DNA from: CAWJLE01 sp963843645
GTDB taxonomy: Bacteria > Chloroflexota > Anaerolineae > DAOTYC01
Reading direction: 5' to 3'
Assembly: GCA_963843645.1 (NCBI GenBank)
Contig: CAWJLE010000005.1
Span: forward strand, 186,001-250,000
Length of the DNA stretch: 64,000 nt
Positions 52,066 through 62,121 of this stretch are shown here, piece after piece. The translations under genes were made by a program, and so were the position numbers. Position 1 is the first letter of the stretch. Every line of letters starts with the position of its first letter. Under the pieces are notes generated by a model, which worked only from the letters and a program-made list of their open reading frames with translations, searched no databases and had not been told where the DNA came from.

Positions 52066-53391
52066 CTAGCCCCGCGGGGCCGGCGCCATGGCGCTTTCGA
52101 GATACAGTTCGTCGCTGTTGTCGTCGAAAGCGAACAGCTCGGCGTAACGTCCCCAGTCGATGGCCGTGTCCAGCTGCTCACCGGCGTAGTCGCCGAAGTC
52201 GGCTTGCAGTTTGTTCAGGAAATACTCCTCCGCGACCCGCCGGTCGTCGTCCTGCTGCAGCGTTTCATAGATCCAACGGATCGTGGGCAGGCGCAGGGCG
52301 CGGCCGGCCATGATCTCTTTGCGGGCCAGGATGCTGGCGTCGGCGAAGGCCTGGCCCAGCGGTGTCAGGACAATGTCGCCCTGGCTCACAGAAGCGAATC
52401 CGAGCAGTTCAGCCGCTTCCACGACCGGCAGCATGTCGTCCAGCTCCAGGCCGAAATCCTCCGTCAGGCGGTAGAGATCGTTCCGCCCGCCGTCCTCGTT
52501 GACCTTCTCCAAGAGACCGGCCAGGCTGCTGATGTAGACGTCCGGCAGGCTGGTCGTTCGGCCGGGGGCGCCGGGCGCGGTGCCCAGGGCGACCGGCTCC
52601 GGCTCGGTCTTGCCGGCAACTGCAGCGTACACGCGGTCGACGGCGGCCTGAAAGGCCGCATCTTTGCGGTGGCGCGGGTGGGGCAGCGTCACCTGGATCC
52701 CGGCCACTACCCGACCCGGATCTTTGTCCATCACGACGACTCGATCGGCCATGAAGATAGCCTCTTCGATGTTGTGCGTGACCATCAGCACTGCTTGGGT
52801 GGGGATCGACTTGCTCAGCCACAGCTCCATCAGCTCGCCGCGAAGTGACTCGGCGCTCAGGACGTCCAGCGCACTGAACGGCTCGTCCAGACACAACAGC
52901 TCCGGCTCCACGGCCATCGCCCGGGCGAACCCGCACTTCTGCCGCATACCGCCGGACAGCTCACGCGGATAGGCGGATTCAAACCCATCCAGGCCGACCT
53001 TGTCAAGCAGCTGCAGGGCCTTCTCGCGCCGCTGCGCCTCGGGTACGCCCCGCGCTTTCAGGGCCACCTCCACGTTCGCCTGGACCGTGAGCCAGGGATA
53101 GAGGGCGAAGGTCTGAAAGACGATCGTGGCGTGGGGGTTGACGCCCTGGAGGGGTTGTCCCCGGTACAGCACCTGGCCCTCGCTCGTCGGGTTCAACCCG
53201 GTGATCATGCGCAGCAGAGTCGACTTGCCGCAACCGGACGGCCCCAGCAGGCAGACGAACTCTCCGGGGAAGATCTTCATGTTGACGTTCTGCACGGCCA
53301 TGAAGCGCCGTACGCCCTTGCCGTAATAGCGCGACACGCCGCGCAGTTCGAGCAACGGGTCCAATTCAGTCTTCGTGTTCTGTACCACCAT
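52066..53391 (-). CDS. NitT/TauT-type ABC transporter ATP-binding protein with AAA-associated C-terminal domain
   Basis: A 441-residue protein. Residues ~14-260 form an ABC ATPase: Walker A GPSGCGKST (residues 50-58), Q-loop VFQTFALYPWLTV, signature ELSGGMRQKCGFARAM, Walker B LLCLDEPFSALD and H-loop VTHNIEEA, all intact and of the nitrate/taurine family type. Residues ~300-440 (YISSLAGLLEKVNEDGG, LLGFASVSQGDIVLTPLGQA, RWIYETLQQDDDRRVAEEYF) match the AAA-associated C-terminal domain found on some of these ATPases. ATG at 53391 has GGAGGTG upstream. It pairs with the permease 37 nt upstream; no binding protein is encoded here. In a cluster with Nramp and an MgtE-like protein, it may move a metal or anion. 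Confidence 0.88.
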   Translation of the reverse strand: MVVQNTKTELDPLLELRGVSRYYGKGVRRFMAVQNVNMKIFPGEFVCLLGPSGCGKSTLLRMITGLNPTSEGQVLYRGQPLQGVNPHATIVFQTFALYPWLTVQANVEVALKARGVPEAQRREKALQLLDKVGLDGFESAYPRELSGGMRQKCGFARAMAVEPELLCLDEPFSALDVLSAESLRGELMELWLSKSIPTQAVLMVTHNIEEAIFMADRVVVMDKDPGRVVAGIQVTLPHPRHRKDAAFQAAVDRVYAAVAGKTEPEPVALGTAPGAPGRTTSLPDVYISSLAGLLEKVNEDGGRNDLYRLTEDFGLELDDMLPVVEAAELLGFASVSQGDIVLTPLGQAFADASILARKEIMAGRALRLPTIRWIYETLQQDDDRRVAEEYFLNKLQADFGDYAGEQLDTAIDWGRYAELFAFDDNSDELYLESAMAPAPRG

Positions 53392-53428
53392 TTCACACCT
53401 CCGCTTGGCAGCGGCCGCACCACGGCGG

Positions 53429-55150
53429 TCAGCTCATGCGGTAGTTTTCTTCAGCACTGGCGTATAGCCGGCGCCAGAACAGCCGATTGATGGCGACCAC
53501 CGTGAGGATCAGCGTCAGCGTTGCCCCGAGCAGCAGGCTGTAGTTGCCCTTCGCAGTAGCTTCAGCAATCAGCGCGCCAACGCCGATCGTCTCGTAAGAT
53601 CGACCGCCGAAGTTTACGTATTCGGCCACGATGCTGGCGTTCCAGGCTCCGCCGCTGGCGGTGATCATGCCGGTGATCAGGTAAGGGAAGATCGCCGGCA
53701 AAATCAGAGTGCGCCAGCGCTCCCAGCCCGAGAGCTGCAGCAGCCGCGTGGTGAAGTCCAGGTCCTGCGGGATGGCCGAGGCTCCGGCGATGACGTTGAA
53801 CAGGACGTACCATTGCGTGCCCATCAGCATCAGCAAGATCGCGGCCAGGTTCAATCCCCCGGCGAGGTGAATCAGAAACAGCAGGACGATCGGGAAGAGC
53901 GCCGTCGCGGGCACAGAGGCCACGACCTGAACGACTGGTTGAAGAATGGCGGCCAGCCGGCGATTGGTGCCGATCGCGACCCCAACAGGAACCGTCCAGC
54001 CGAGGGCGATCAGAAGCGAGACCGCGACGCGCAGCAGCGTCGCGCCCGTTCCCATCACGATGCGCAGCCAATCGGATGCGGGCAGATCGGCCAGCAGCAT
54101 CAGTGCGCGGGCTGCGCCATAGGCCAGTCCAACACCCACGACTACACTCGCGACGAGAAGGATCGCCCGGCCGGATCGTGGAGTTGGCTTGCCAGCATCC
54201 GGCGTTCTGAAGATCGGACGCAGCGCCGCGTCGACTCGTTCGGTGAAGGGGTGCCACAGGTGCCGCCCGATCTGCTCGATCAGCCAGGCTCGGCTGAGGA
54301 TGTCGTAGAACCAGGATTCGGGTGGATTGTCGCTCTCGACCATCTCGACCTTGAATCGGTCACCCCAGACCAGCAGCGGCTGCCAGACCAGTTGGTCCAG
54401 CAGAACGATGATGATCACCAACGTGGCGACGCCCATCATGATGGCGCCGAAGTTCCCAGCATTGGCGGCGGTCTGGAGGTAGCTCCCCAGGCCCGGCAGA
54501 CGAAAGTCGCGGCTGCCCACGGTGAAGATCTCGGCAGCCATCAGAAAGAACCAGCCGCCCGCCCAGGACATCATGGAATTCCAAACCAGCCCGAGCATCG
54601 CAAAAGGCAGCTCCAGCGTCTTGAAACGCAGCCACGGATCGAAGCGGAAGATGGCGGAGGCCTCGTAGAGCTCGGTGGGGATGGTCGTCAGCGATTGATA
54701 GAAGCTGAAGGTTAGATTCCACGCCTGGCTGGTAACGATCAGGACGATGGATGCCAGCTCCGCGGCGAATGCCTGGGGCAGGATGGCCGTCAGGCTCAGC
54801 AGCACGACCGGCAGGAAGGAGAGGATCGGGATGCTTTGCAGCACGTCCAGCAGTGGAATGAGCACCCGCTCCGCCGTGTGGTTGCGGGCGGCAACGTAGC
54901 CGTAGATCAGGGTGAACATGAGCGAAAGGATATAGGCGGCAGTCATCCGGCCGACAGACATCAGGGCGTACCAGGGCAGCGCCCGCGGCGAGAGCGAAAT
55001 GACAGGTCCCTGGACTTCCGTCGGGCTGTTCAACGACAGGCGCAGGCCGGCGTACAACAGGGCGCCGATGCCCAACAGCACGATGAGATCGCCCCATGTG
55101 ATCAGCCTCCGGAGCGGTTGTTGAGTTCTGAAGAGACGAATTGGTTCCAT
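53429..55150 (-). CDS. ABC transporter permease, two fused permease domains
   Basis: A 573-residue inner-membrane protein with two BPD-type permease modules. The first (residues ~20-270) contains LLDVLQSIPILSFLPVVLLS and FYQSLTTIPTELYEASAIFR (EAA-like loop, EASAIFRF); the second (~320-570) contains NRRLAAILQPVVQVVASVPA, TALFPIVLLF, the EAA-like stretch GASAIPQDLDFTTRLLQLSG and YLITGMITASGGAWNASIVA. A ~60-residue cytoplasmic linker joins them. Single-chain double permeases of this kind go with the ATPase with the AAA-associated domain. ATG at 55150 with GGAGCG 8 nt upstream. No substrate-binding protein gene is adjacent, so the import mechanism is unclear. Confidence 0.86.
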   Translation of the reverse strand: MEPIRLFRTQQPLRRLITWGDLIVLLGIGALLYAGLRLSLNSPTEVQGPVISLSPRALPWYALMSVGRMTAAYILSLMFTLIYGYVAARNHTAERVLIPLLDVLQSIPILSFLPVVLLSLTAILPQAFAAELASIVLIVTSQAWNLTFSFYQSLTTIPTELYEASAIFRFDPWLRFKTLELPFAMLGLVWNSMMSWAGGWFFLMAAEIFTVGSRDFRLPGLGSYLQTAANAGNFGAIMMGVATLVIIIVLLDQLVWQPLLVWGDRFKVEMVESDNPPESWFYDILSRAWLIEQIGRHLWHPFTERVDAALRPIFRTPDAGKPTPRSGRAILLVASVVVGVGLAYGAARALMLLADLPASDWLRIVMGTGATLLRVAVSLLIALGWTVPVGVAIGTNRRLAAILQPVVQVVASVPATALFPIVLLFLIHLAGGLNLAAILLMLMGTQWYVLFNVIAGASAIPQDLDFTTRLLQLSGWERWRTLILPAIFPYLITGMITASGGAWNASIVAEYVNFGGRSYETIGVGALIAEATAKGNYSLLLGATLTLILTVVAINRLFWRRLYASAEENYRMS

Positions 55151-55232
55151 GACGTGCGCTCCAAAGCCGGCGACGATCAGGTTAACACCCGCGGGCCGTT
55201 GGACTGAGTCGATCGGCCGGCGGGCGGAGATT

Positions 55233-56504
55233 TCAGAGCAAAGGGCCGCTGAACAGATTGGGGAACAGCGTTGTGGCTACCAGGATGAGCGTCAGTGCGA
55301 TCAGGGCGCTGACGATGACCCAGGACAGGACGTTGAACCAGCGGCCGTTGACGAAGCGGCCCATATGCCGGGGGTTGTTGATCAGGCGAAGCATGACCAC
55401 CAGGATCACCGGCAACAAGATGCCGTTCAGGGTCTGGCTCAACATCATCGTTTGAACCAGCGACTTGATGGGCAGCAGAATGACGCCCGCGCCCAGGACG
55501 ATCAGCAGCGTATAAATGCTGAAGAAGGCGGGGGCCTCCTTCCAGCCGCGGCTCACGCTGCACTCCCACCCGAAGGCTTCGCAGACGACGTAGGCCGTGG
55601 AGAGGGGCAGGATGGCCGCCGAGAAGACCGACGCATTGAGCAGGCCGAGTGCAAACAGGGTCGAGGCGTATGGCCCGGCCAGTGGGCCCAGCGCCAGCGC
55701 CGCGTCCTTGGCCGTTTCGACCCGAAGGCCGTGGGTGAACAGCGTGGCGGCACACGCAATGGTGATGAACGCGGCCACCAGAATGGCGAACACCGCGCCG
55801 ACGATCACGTCCGCCCGCTCGTATGCGTAGTCGGCCGGCTTGAGTCCCTTGTCCGCGATGGCCGACTGCTGATAGAACTGCATCCAGGGCGCGATGGTCG
55901 TTCCGATCAGCGTGATGGCGATGATCACGTAGCCGGATTCGAACTGAAAGGCCGGCGTCACGCTGGCTCGCCCCACTGCGGCCCAGGACGGTTGCGCCAT
56001 GATACCGGAGGCCACGTATGCCAGATAGAGGGCGCTGGCCACCAGAAAGATCCGCTCGACCGTCCTGTAGCTTCCCTTGACGATCAGCAGCCACACCAGG
56101 ATCGCTGCCACAGGCACTGACAGGAACTTGCTGACGCTGAAGATTTCCATGCTGGCTGCCACACCCGCGAATTCGCTGATCGTGTTGGCCAGGTTGGCAA
56201 TCAGCAGCACGCCGACGATGGCGGTAGTGGTCCGAATCCCGAGCGTTTCCCGAATCAGCGCTGCCAGGCCCTTGCCGGTTACGACGCCCAGGCGAGCGCT
56301 CATCTCCTGGACCATGATCAGAGCGATAGCGACGAGGGGCATCAGCCACAAGAGGCCGTAACCGTAGTTCGCGCCGGCCACCGAGTACGTGGCTATGCCG
56401 CCGGCGTCGTTATCGACGTTTGCGGTGATGATCCCCGGCCCCAGCACCGCCAGAAAGATGAACAAGCGAATCCGGAACGGCTTGAACCGCTGCCACAGGC
56501 CCAT
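55233..56504 (-). CDS. Nramp family divalent metal ion transporter
   Basis: A 423-residue, ~11-helix transporter of Mn2+/Fe2+-type metals. The first helix carries GPGIITANVDNDAGGIATYS, which holds the Nramp DxxxG..T region but with VDNDAGG instead of canonical DPGN, a substitution typical of the NRAMP-related (NRMT/MgtE-neighbour) group that can transport Mg2+ or other ions. Later segments include LIMVQEMSARLGVVTGKGLA (helix 3 region) and IGTTIAPWMQFYQQSAIADK near residue 210, where the canonical helix 6 MPH motif is replaced by TIAPWM. ATG at 56504 with GGAG 8 nt upstream; the TTG at 56537 lies inside a palindromic repeat and is rejected. It follows an MgtE_N/CBS protein. Confidence 0.85.
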   Translation of the reverse strand: MGLWQRFKPFRIRLFIFLAVLGPGIITANVDNDAGGIATYSVAGANYGYGLLWLMPLVAIALIMVQEMSARLGVVTGKGLAALIRETLGIRTTTAIVGVLLIANLANTISEFAGVAASMEIFSVSKFLSVPVAAILVWLLIVKGSYRTVERIFLVASALYLAYVASGIMAQPSWAAVGRASVTPAFQFESGYVIIAITLIGTTIAPWMQFYQQSAIADKGLKPADYAYERADVIVGAVFAILVAAFITIACAATLFTHGLRVETAKDAALALGPLAGPYASTLFALGLLNASVFSAAILPLSTAYVVCEAFGWECSVSRGWKEAPAFFSIYTLLIVLGAGVILLPIKSLVQTMMLSQTLNGILLPVILVVMLRLINNPRHMGRFVNGRWFNVLSWVIVSALIALTLILVATTLFPNLFSGPLL

Positions 56505-56536
56505 GCGAGAAACTCCAGGAAGACTTCGAAATCTCA

Positions 56537-56569
56537 AACTTCCGAAGCTTCCAAAACTTCGGAAGTTTC
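56537..56569. repeat. Palindromic intergenic repeat, copy R9
   Basis: AAACTTCCGAAG (56537-56548), spacer CTTCCAAAA, CTTCGGAAGTTT (56558-56569): a perfect 12-bp stem, with the same 9-nt spacer as R3. A half arm GACTGCGGAAGTC follows at about 56576-56588. Confidence 0.9.
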
Positions 56570-56594
56570 CGAAAGACTGCGGAAGTCTGGCGAA

Positions 56595-57851
56595 TCAGGT
56601 ATACAGCCGAGGGAGTCGCTTCTTCCAAGTAGTCGGAATGATTTTGTCCAGCGCATCGTCCGCGGTCACGATGCCGTGCATTCGTCGCTCCTCGTCGACT
56701 ACCGGGACAGCCAGCAGATTGTATTTGGCGATGTCCTGTGCGACGTCCTCCTGGCTGTCTAATGGGCTCGCAGTGATCACTCGATGGTGCATGAAGTCGG
56801 CCACGCGCGTTTTTGGCTGTGCCAGGACCAGGTCTTTCAGGGATAATACGCCGACCAGGCGACGGTCATCGTCAATCACGTACACGTAGAAGATGGTTTC
56901 TGCTTCGTGCGCCGTTTCGCGCACGACCGACATCGCCTCCTCCGCCGTGAGTCCGGAGCTGACTGTGAGGAACTCGGTCGTCATGATGCCGCCCGCGGAG
57001 TCCTCCGGATAAGTGAGCAGCTTGCGGACGTCCTGGGCATCCTCGGCCTCCATGAGATTCAAAATCTCTTCGCTGCGCTTCTCCGGCAGTTCGGCCAGCA
57101 GGTCGGCTGCCTCGTCCGGAGCCATCTCCTCGAGCACGTCGGCCACGCGCTCGTCGGGCATCGACTCCACCAGGCTGGCCTGAAAGTCCGGCTCCACTTC
57201 CTCTAACGTGTCCGCCACTGTCTTGATGTCCAGCGACTCCAATAGCTTGTTGCTCTCGGGCCGGCTCAGATCGCTGATGATCTCCGCGAGATCCGCAGGG
57301 TGCAGCTCGCTGATTCTGTCGCCCGGGACCTTGAGGCGCATGGTCTGGTCGCCCGGCAGCAACTCCACGTCTTCCCACGAGACGACTCCCGGCTGGATAT
57401 CTCGCCCGAAACGCGCGGCCAGCTTCACCGCCAAACGGGCCAGGCCGAGACGCCGCAGCAAGCCCAGGCTGCCGATGTCCACGTTGGCGACGAAGAAGCC
57501 TCCGTTCACACGTGCCAGGTCCAGGTCGTTGACGCGAACGACGCGCATACCGTTGGTATCGATGATTTGCTTGTCGAGCACGTCACGTGCCAGGTATAGA
57601 TCGTGCTCGCCCGGCTGATACGGGGAAATATCGGCGACGCGGCGGTTCAACGAAATCGCCGGGGCAACCAGAACGGCGACGTCCGCGAAAGGAACGACCC
57701 GGGACTTGCCGCCGCAAGCAACGACGACGCCGACGATGGCGGGGTGAGGCATGGCGCCCCGGGGGCCGGCCACCAGGTCCTGAACGCGGCCGACGTTCTC
57801 TCCGTCGACGTCCGCGACGGTCTTGCCCAGCAGGTTGCTCACAAAAACCAT
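56595..57851 (-). CDS. PRC-barrel / MgtE N-domain / CBS-domain protein (soluble, no transport domain)
   Basis: A 418-residue soluble protein. N-terminal PRC-barrel-like half (VSNLLGKTVADVDGENVGRV to DINGM-type strands, residues ~3-140), MgtE_N superhelical domain (LHPADLAEIISDLSRPESNK, FQASLVESMPDERVADVLEE, MAPDEAADLLAELPEKRSEE, residues ~185-285), then two CBS motifs (GGIMTTEFLTVSSGLTAEEA and VADFMHHRVITASPLDSQED, with DDDRRLVGVLSLKDL and DEERRMHGIVTADDAL). The MgtE transmembrane domain is absent. It likely senses Mg2+ or nucleotides and controls the adjacent Nramp-type transporter. ATG at 57851 has GGAGG 8-9 nt upstream. First gene of the operon, with a perfect -35. Confidence 0.88.
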   Translation of the reverse strand: MVFVSNLLGKTVADVDGENVGRVQDLVAGPRGAMPHPAIVGVVVACGGKSRVVPFADVAVLVAPAISLNRRVADISPYQPGEHDLYLARDVLDKQIIDTNGMRVVRVNDLDLARVNGGFFVANVDIGSLGLLRRLGLARLAVKLAARFGRDIQPGVVSWEDVELLPGDQTMRLKVPGDRISELHPADLAEIISDLSRPESNKLLESLDIKTVADTLEEVEPDFQASLVESMPDERVADVLEEMAPDEAADLLAELPEKRSEEILNLMEAEDAQDVRKLLTYPEDSAGGIMTTEFLTVSSGLTAEEAMSVVRETAHEAETIFYVYVIDDDRRLVGVLSLKDLVLAQPKTRVADFMHHRVITASPLDSQEDVAQDIAKYNLLAVPVVDEERRMHGIVTADDALDKIIPTTWKKRLPRLYT

Positions 57852-57936
57852 GAATTCCACCTCCTGGCACATAAACGGCCCGGACGAAGACGGGCCGACT
57901 GCCGGAGAAGATCGTGTTTTTCAATAACAAACACGT

Positions 57937-57965
57937 ATCCTATCACGATTGGTGGTGGCTGTCAA
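57937..57965 (-). promoter_or_regulatory. Promoter of the MgtE-like/Nramp/ABC operon
   Basis: Minus strand TTGACA (57965-57960), 17 nt, TAGGAT (57942-57937): six of six and five of six. A small CGTGTTT/AAACACG hairpin lies just downstream (57913-57936) in the leader. Confidence 0.78.
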
Positions 57966-58013
57966 ACATAATGGGGGGCAAGGGATCGTTCGGACGGCGA
58001 TTCGGCGAGCCGG

Positions 58014-61000
58014 CTATTCCTGCGTGATCGGCGGGCGCGGGCGAGGGCGCCACAGCGGAACCAGGGCCATGATCGCGCGCACGTCCTCGTCTCGGAACGC
58101 GCCCAGCAGGATCAGCCCAACCAGGTACACGATGCCGGCCAGGGGGACCGTGAGGGCTGAGGACACACCACGGAATCCAAACATGACGGCCACGATCCCT
58201 GCGGATGCTGCCAACGGCCGCCAGGCGATCTCCGCCCAGGGCACGGCTCCCAGGTTCTTGCGCACGCAGTGGTAGAAGGGCACGAGCAGCGCCAGCTCGG
58301 AGAAGACGGTGATGACGGCGGCGGCTTTGTAGCTGTACGTCGGAATGAAGATGAGGTTGGCCACGATGTTGAAGCCTACACCGATGAGGAACGCGCGGGT
58401 CAGGTACCGCTGCTGATCGATCGCGATTAGCACGTATTGGGTGACCTGGTTGATGCAGCTGAATGGGAAGTAGGCGATCAGGAGCTGCAGCGCGATCATC
58501 GAGTCCGGCAGGTAGTCGCCGCCGCCAAGGATCAGGATCAGGTCGCGGGCGATGAAGGGCGTGATCACCGCCACCGGGATCCCGATCATCAGCAGCAGCC
58601 TCAGCGCCAGGATGTATGCCCGCAGCAGCGAGTCGCGCGCTTCGCTGGCATAGCGCGACATCAGCGGGAAGATGGCGATGGTGAACAGCGACGGCACGAC
58701 GTTCAAGCCGTCGATGTACTTGTACGCAGCGCCGTAGTATCCGACGACGGCGGCTCCGTGCATCGGCTGCAGAATCCAGACGTCGATGCGGAAGAAGATC
58801 GTCTGCAGCAGGTGGTTGATCATCAGCGGGAAGGAGGCGTCGAACATGCCGCGGACCAACCCCCGGTCGAACGCGAGGTGAGGCCGGAAGAAGTGCCGCA
58901 CCAGCAGGGCAAACAGAACGACCACGGTGAAGATGTTGGTGACGATGGCCACGCCGGCCAGGCCGACGAAGCCCCAGTTCAGCGGCGGCAACAACACCAG
59001 CGTTCCGAGCAGAACGCGCAGCACGCTGGTCGCCGTGCTCAGGGCGGCCGGGTGCTCCATCTTCTCGAATGCGTAGAAGATCGAAGCCAGGGCGTCGGAC
59101 ACTACGCTGAACCACAGGGCAACGGCCAGCAGTGCAATCGCCGTCGCCGTATCGGCGGTGACGCCGCCGTAGCGCATGTAGAGGGCCACGACTCACAGCC
59201 ATGATCGGCAGGCTCGCCAGCCACAAGCCGGAGCGAATCAGGATCGTGTTGCTGAGGTAGCGGTTGGCCTGGTCGCGGTCCTTGGCCACCTCGCGAGTCA
59301 GCAGCGTGCCGAATCCAAATCGAACCAGAATCTCGAAGAAGGTGAAGAAGGCAACGGCAAACTGGTAGCGTCCGGCGTTTTCCGGCGCCAGGATGCGCAG
59401 CATCAGCATGGCGAAAGCCAGGTCGATGACCTTGTTCAGGAGCGACAGGCTCATCGGCGTCAGGCTGTTCTTGGCGACGCGCTTCACCGGCGAGTCATCC
59501 TCGGATTCTCGGTAGTAGCGTCCCCACAGCCAGTACACGGCCAGCAGGAACAGGATGATGGCCGACATGAAGCTGACGTAGAGTCCCAACTTGAAGGACA
59601 TCGGCGTGTATTTGAAGTGGACTTCGTGACGCCCGGCGGTCAGCTGCACCGCGCGGAAATTGCCGTCAGCCCGGTACAGCGGGATCTCTTTCTCCTGTTT
59701 GGCGCCTTCGCCCGGCGCTCGCACGTAGGCTTTCCAGCCCGCAAAATAACTGTCGGCCAGGATCAGGTAGCCGTCACCAGGCATTTCCGCGTCCACCACG
59801 ACGTCGTTGTCGACGTACTCCGTCACCGTCGCGGGCTGTAACTGCCAGCCCCCGCGGTCCGGCGCGGGCGAGTTCCCGTCGAGTTGCTCCTGCTCCAACA
59901 GAACGACGCGCCGCGGATCCAGCTCGTGCAAGGCCGTCGGGATCGCAGATTCAGGCAGGACGCGCGCCGCCGGCAGGGCGAAGGCGCGCGGCAGGACGTG
60001 CGTGTTCTCGTAGACGCGCACTTCCTGATCGTAGACCAGCTTGTAGCCCGGATTGGGGATAGCCTGAGTGGTGACGACGTACTTGACGTTCAGCAAGTCC
60101 AGCAGCGGGGAATCGAGCGACTTGTACTCGGACAGTGGCGCGATGCGGTTGTACAGCAGCTCGTCCTGTGGCTCGATGGCGTTCATGTAGTCGGCGTATT
60201 GCCGGGGGAAGATGGAGTCGTAGCCGCGGATGTCCTGCAACCCGTAGAACATGCCTGCATTGGCGATGAACGTCTTCTCGCCCGGCCCGACGAAGCTGGT
60301 CAGGCGCCACAGGCCGGTGTCTTGCTGCAAGAACTGCACGACGGGTGGCTTGAAGTCCAGCAGCCGGGTGTCGGCGGCAGGGTTGAAGCCCTGGACAGCC
60401 GCGACGAGATCCAGAACCAGCACGATCAGCGCCAGCGGCTTCCACACGCCGTAGCCTTTGAGCTGCCGGGGCAGGTAGGTCGGGCACCGGCTGATGCGCA
60501 GCACGGCGCCCGCGGCGGTGACGAAGATGGCCAGCGCCAACAGGTTGCGCCATTGGTACGACAACAACATCCGGCCGCTTTCGAAGGCACGTTGGGTCAG
60601 CTCAGAGCGGGCCAGCACGCCGTCCGCCAGGCTGATGAAGGGGCCAGGGACGAGCAATACCGCCAGCAATCCGGCCAGTGCCGCCAGGCCGGACCAAAAG
60701 ACGGGCCACGCGATGCGCCGGCTGGTCTGTGGTGCGATCAGGCTCGATTGTGCGCTCGTCGTCTGTCGGCCGCTGCCCGACAGGTACGTGGCCCCGAACC
60801 CGGCCAGGACGGCAATGCTCAGCGTATACGGAAACACCCAGCGGAAGGGCGAGTGGAGCTGGTTGAAGCCGGGCAGGCCGTAGTAGAGGACGGCGTAGAG
60901 CGGCGTGCCGAAGGCGAACAGCAAGGACAACACGGCGAGGGTCGTGAACAACCACACGTAACGCGTCCGGCGCCCGACGATGGCCACCACGGCCAGCAGG

Positions 61001-62121
61001 AGGGGCAAGATGCCCACGTAGCTGGCCGCCTCGACGTAGTTCTTCCAGGTCGGCAGCTCCTTCAACCAGGCGATGGTATTGATCGGGTCGCCCAATGCGT
61101 TGCGGATCACCGGCTGCCATTGGTGGGTGAGGAGATCCCACACCGCGTGGTGGCTGGGATTGCCGTAGAAGTTGGGGATCAGGAACGTGGCGAGCTGCCG
61201 CCAGGAATACGCCCAACCGACGATCTGCGCGTACCCAGCCGAACCCAACCGGAAGTTATACTGCGCAGTCTCGTAAAGCGGGATGAATTGGACCGCGCCC
61301 AGGCCGGCGCCCAGGACGACCATGAGGACCAACCAGGCGGCGAGGCGGAGAGCCGGCCCTGGGGTTCGCTGAGCGCGCCACAGGCCGATCAGCCGCCACA
61401 AAGCGTAGAAACCGGACACCATCAAGACGTAATACGTGATCTCGACGTGCCCGGCGAGCATCTGCATTCCCAGGGCCGCGGCGCCCACGATGAGATAAGG
61501 AATGGGGGAGTACGGGACGGTCCCCTTGTCCTCTTGCTTTCGAATCACGATCTCTATCGTCGCCAGAAGCAGCGGCAGCCAGGCTGCGGCTGCAATGACC
61601 ATCGTGAAGACAACGCTGGCCACGAAGAACGAACTGAGCATGTACGTGATCGCAGCCAGCAGTGCCCCGAAGTGGTTCAGACGCAGTGTGCGGGCGAAGA
61701 AGTACATGAACAGCCCGGCCAGGAACAGCTGGAGGACCGTGAACCAGCCGTACGCCTTGGCCAGGGGGAGGACGTAGAAGAGAATACTGAGAGGATAGAG
61801 CGCCGAGTGCTGACCGGCCGCCAGAAACGGCAGCCCGCCGAACAGGTAAGGGTTCCACAAGGGCGGCTGTCGGGCCGCGATGGATTCACGGATGAAGTGC
61901 TTCCACGCGTAGTTCTCGAGGATGAGGTCGCTCAGCAGCTCGTTGTGGGGCGTGCCCACGCCAAGTTGCGCGGCGAAAGAGTGCCAGGGCTCCACCGCAA
62001 AGAGGTTGTCGACCGGGAGCAATGTCTGAGAGCCGACGGTCACGGGCCAGAAGATCAGCAGGGGGAGGATGAAGAGGATGCCCACGGCCAGCAGACTCGG
62101 CCAGAGCTTGCGGGTTCTCAA
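58014..62121 (-). CDS. YfhO-like membrane protein fused to a polysaccharide flippase (one frameshift)
   Basis: About 1,369 codons. Residues ~1-840 are a YfhO-like GT-C-type protein: LLIFWPVTVGSQTLLPVDNL near the N-terminus, WNPYLFGGLPFLAAGQHSAL, FTVLQLFLAGLFMYFFARTL, then a soluble domain ending with LILADSYFAGWKAYVRAPGE and GRHEVHFKYTPMSFKLGLYV. Without a stop the frame continues into KNSLTPMSLSLLNKVIDLAF and GTLLTREVAKDRDQANRYLS, the start of a Wzx/MATE-like oligosaccharide flippase of ~450 residues (FPLMINHLLQTIFFRIDVWI, GAAYKYIDGLNVVPSLFTIA). One base shift near 59193 is the only break. A TTG at 62121 overlapping the GT2 stop as TTGA is the likely start; GTG at 62157 is possible. It would modify and flip lipid-linked glycans. 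Confidence 0.83.
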
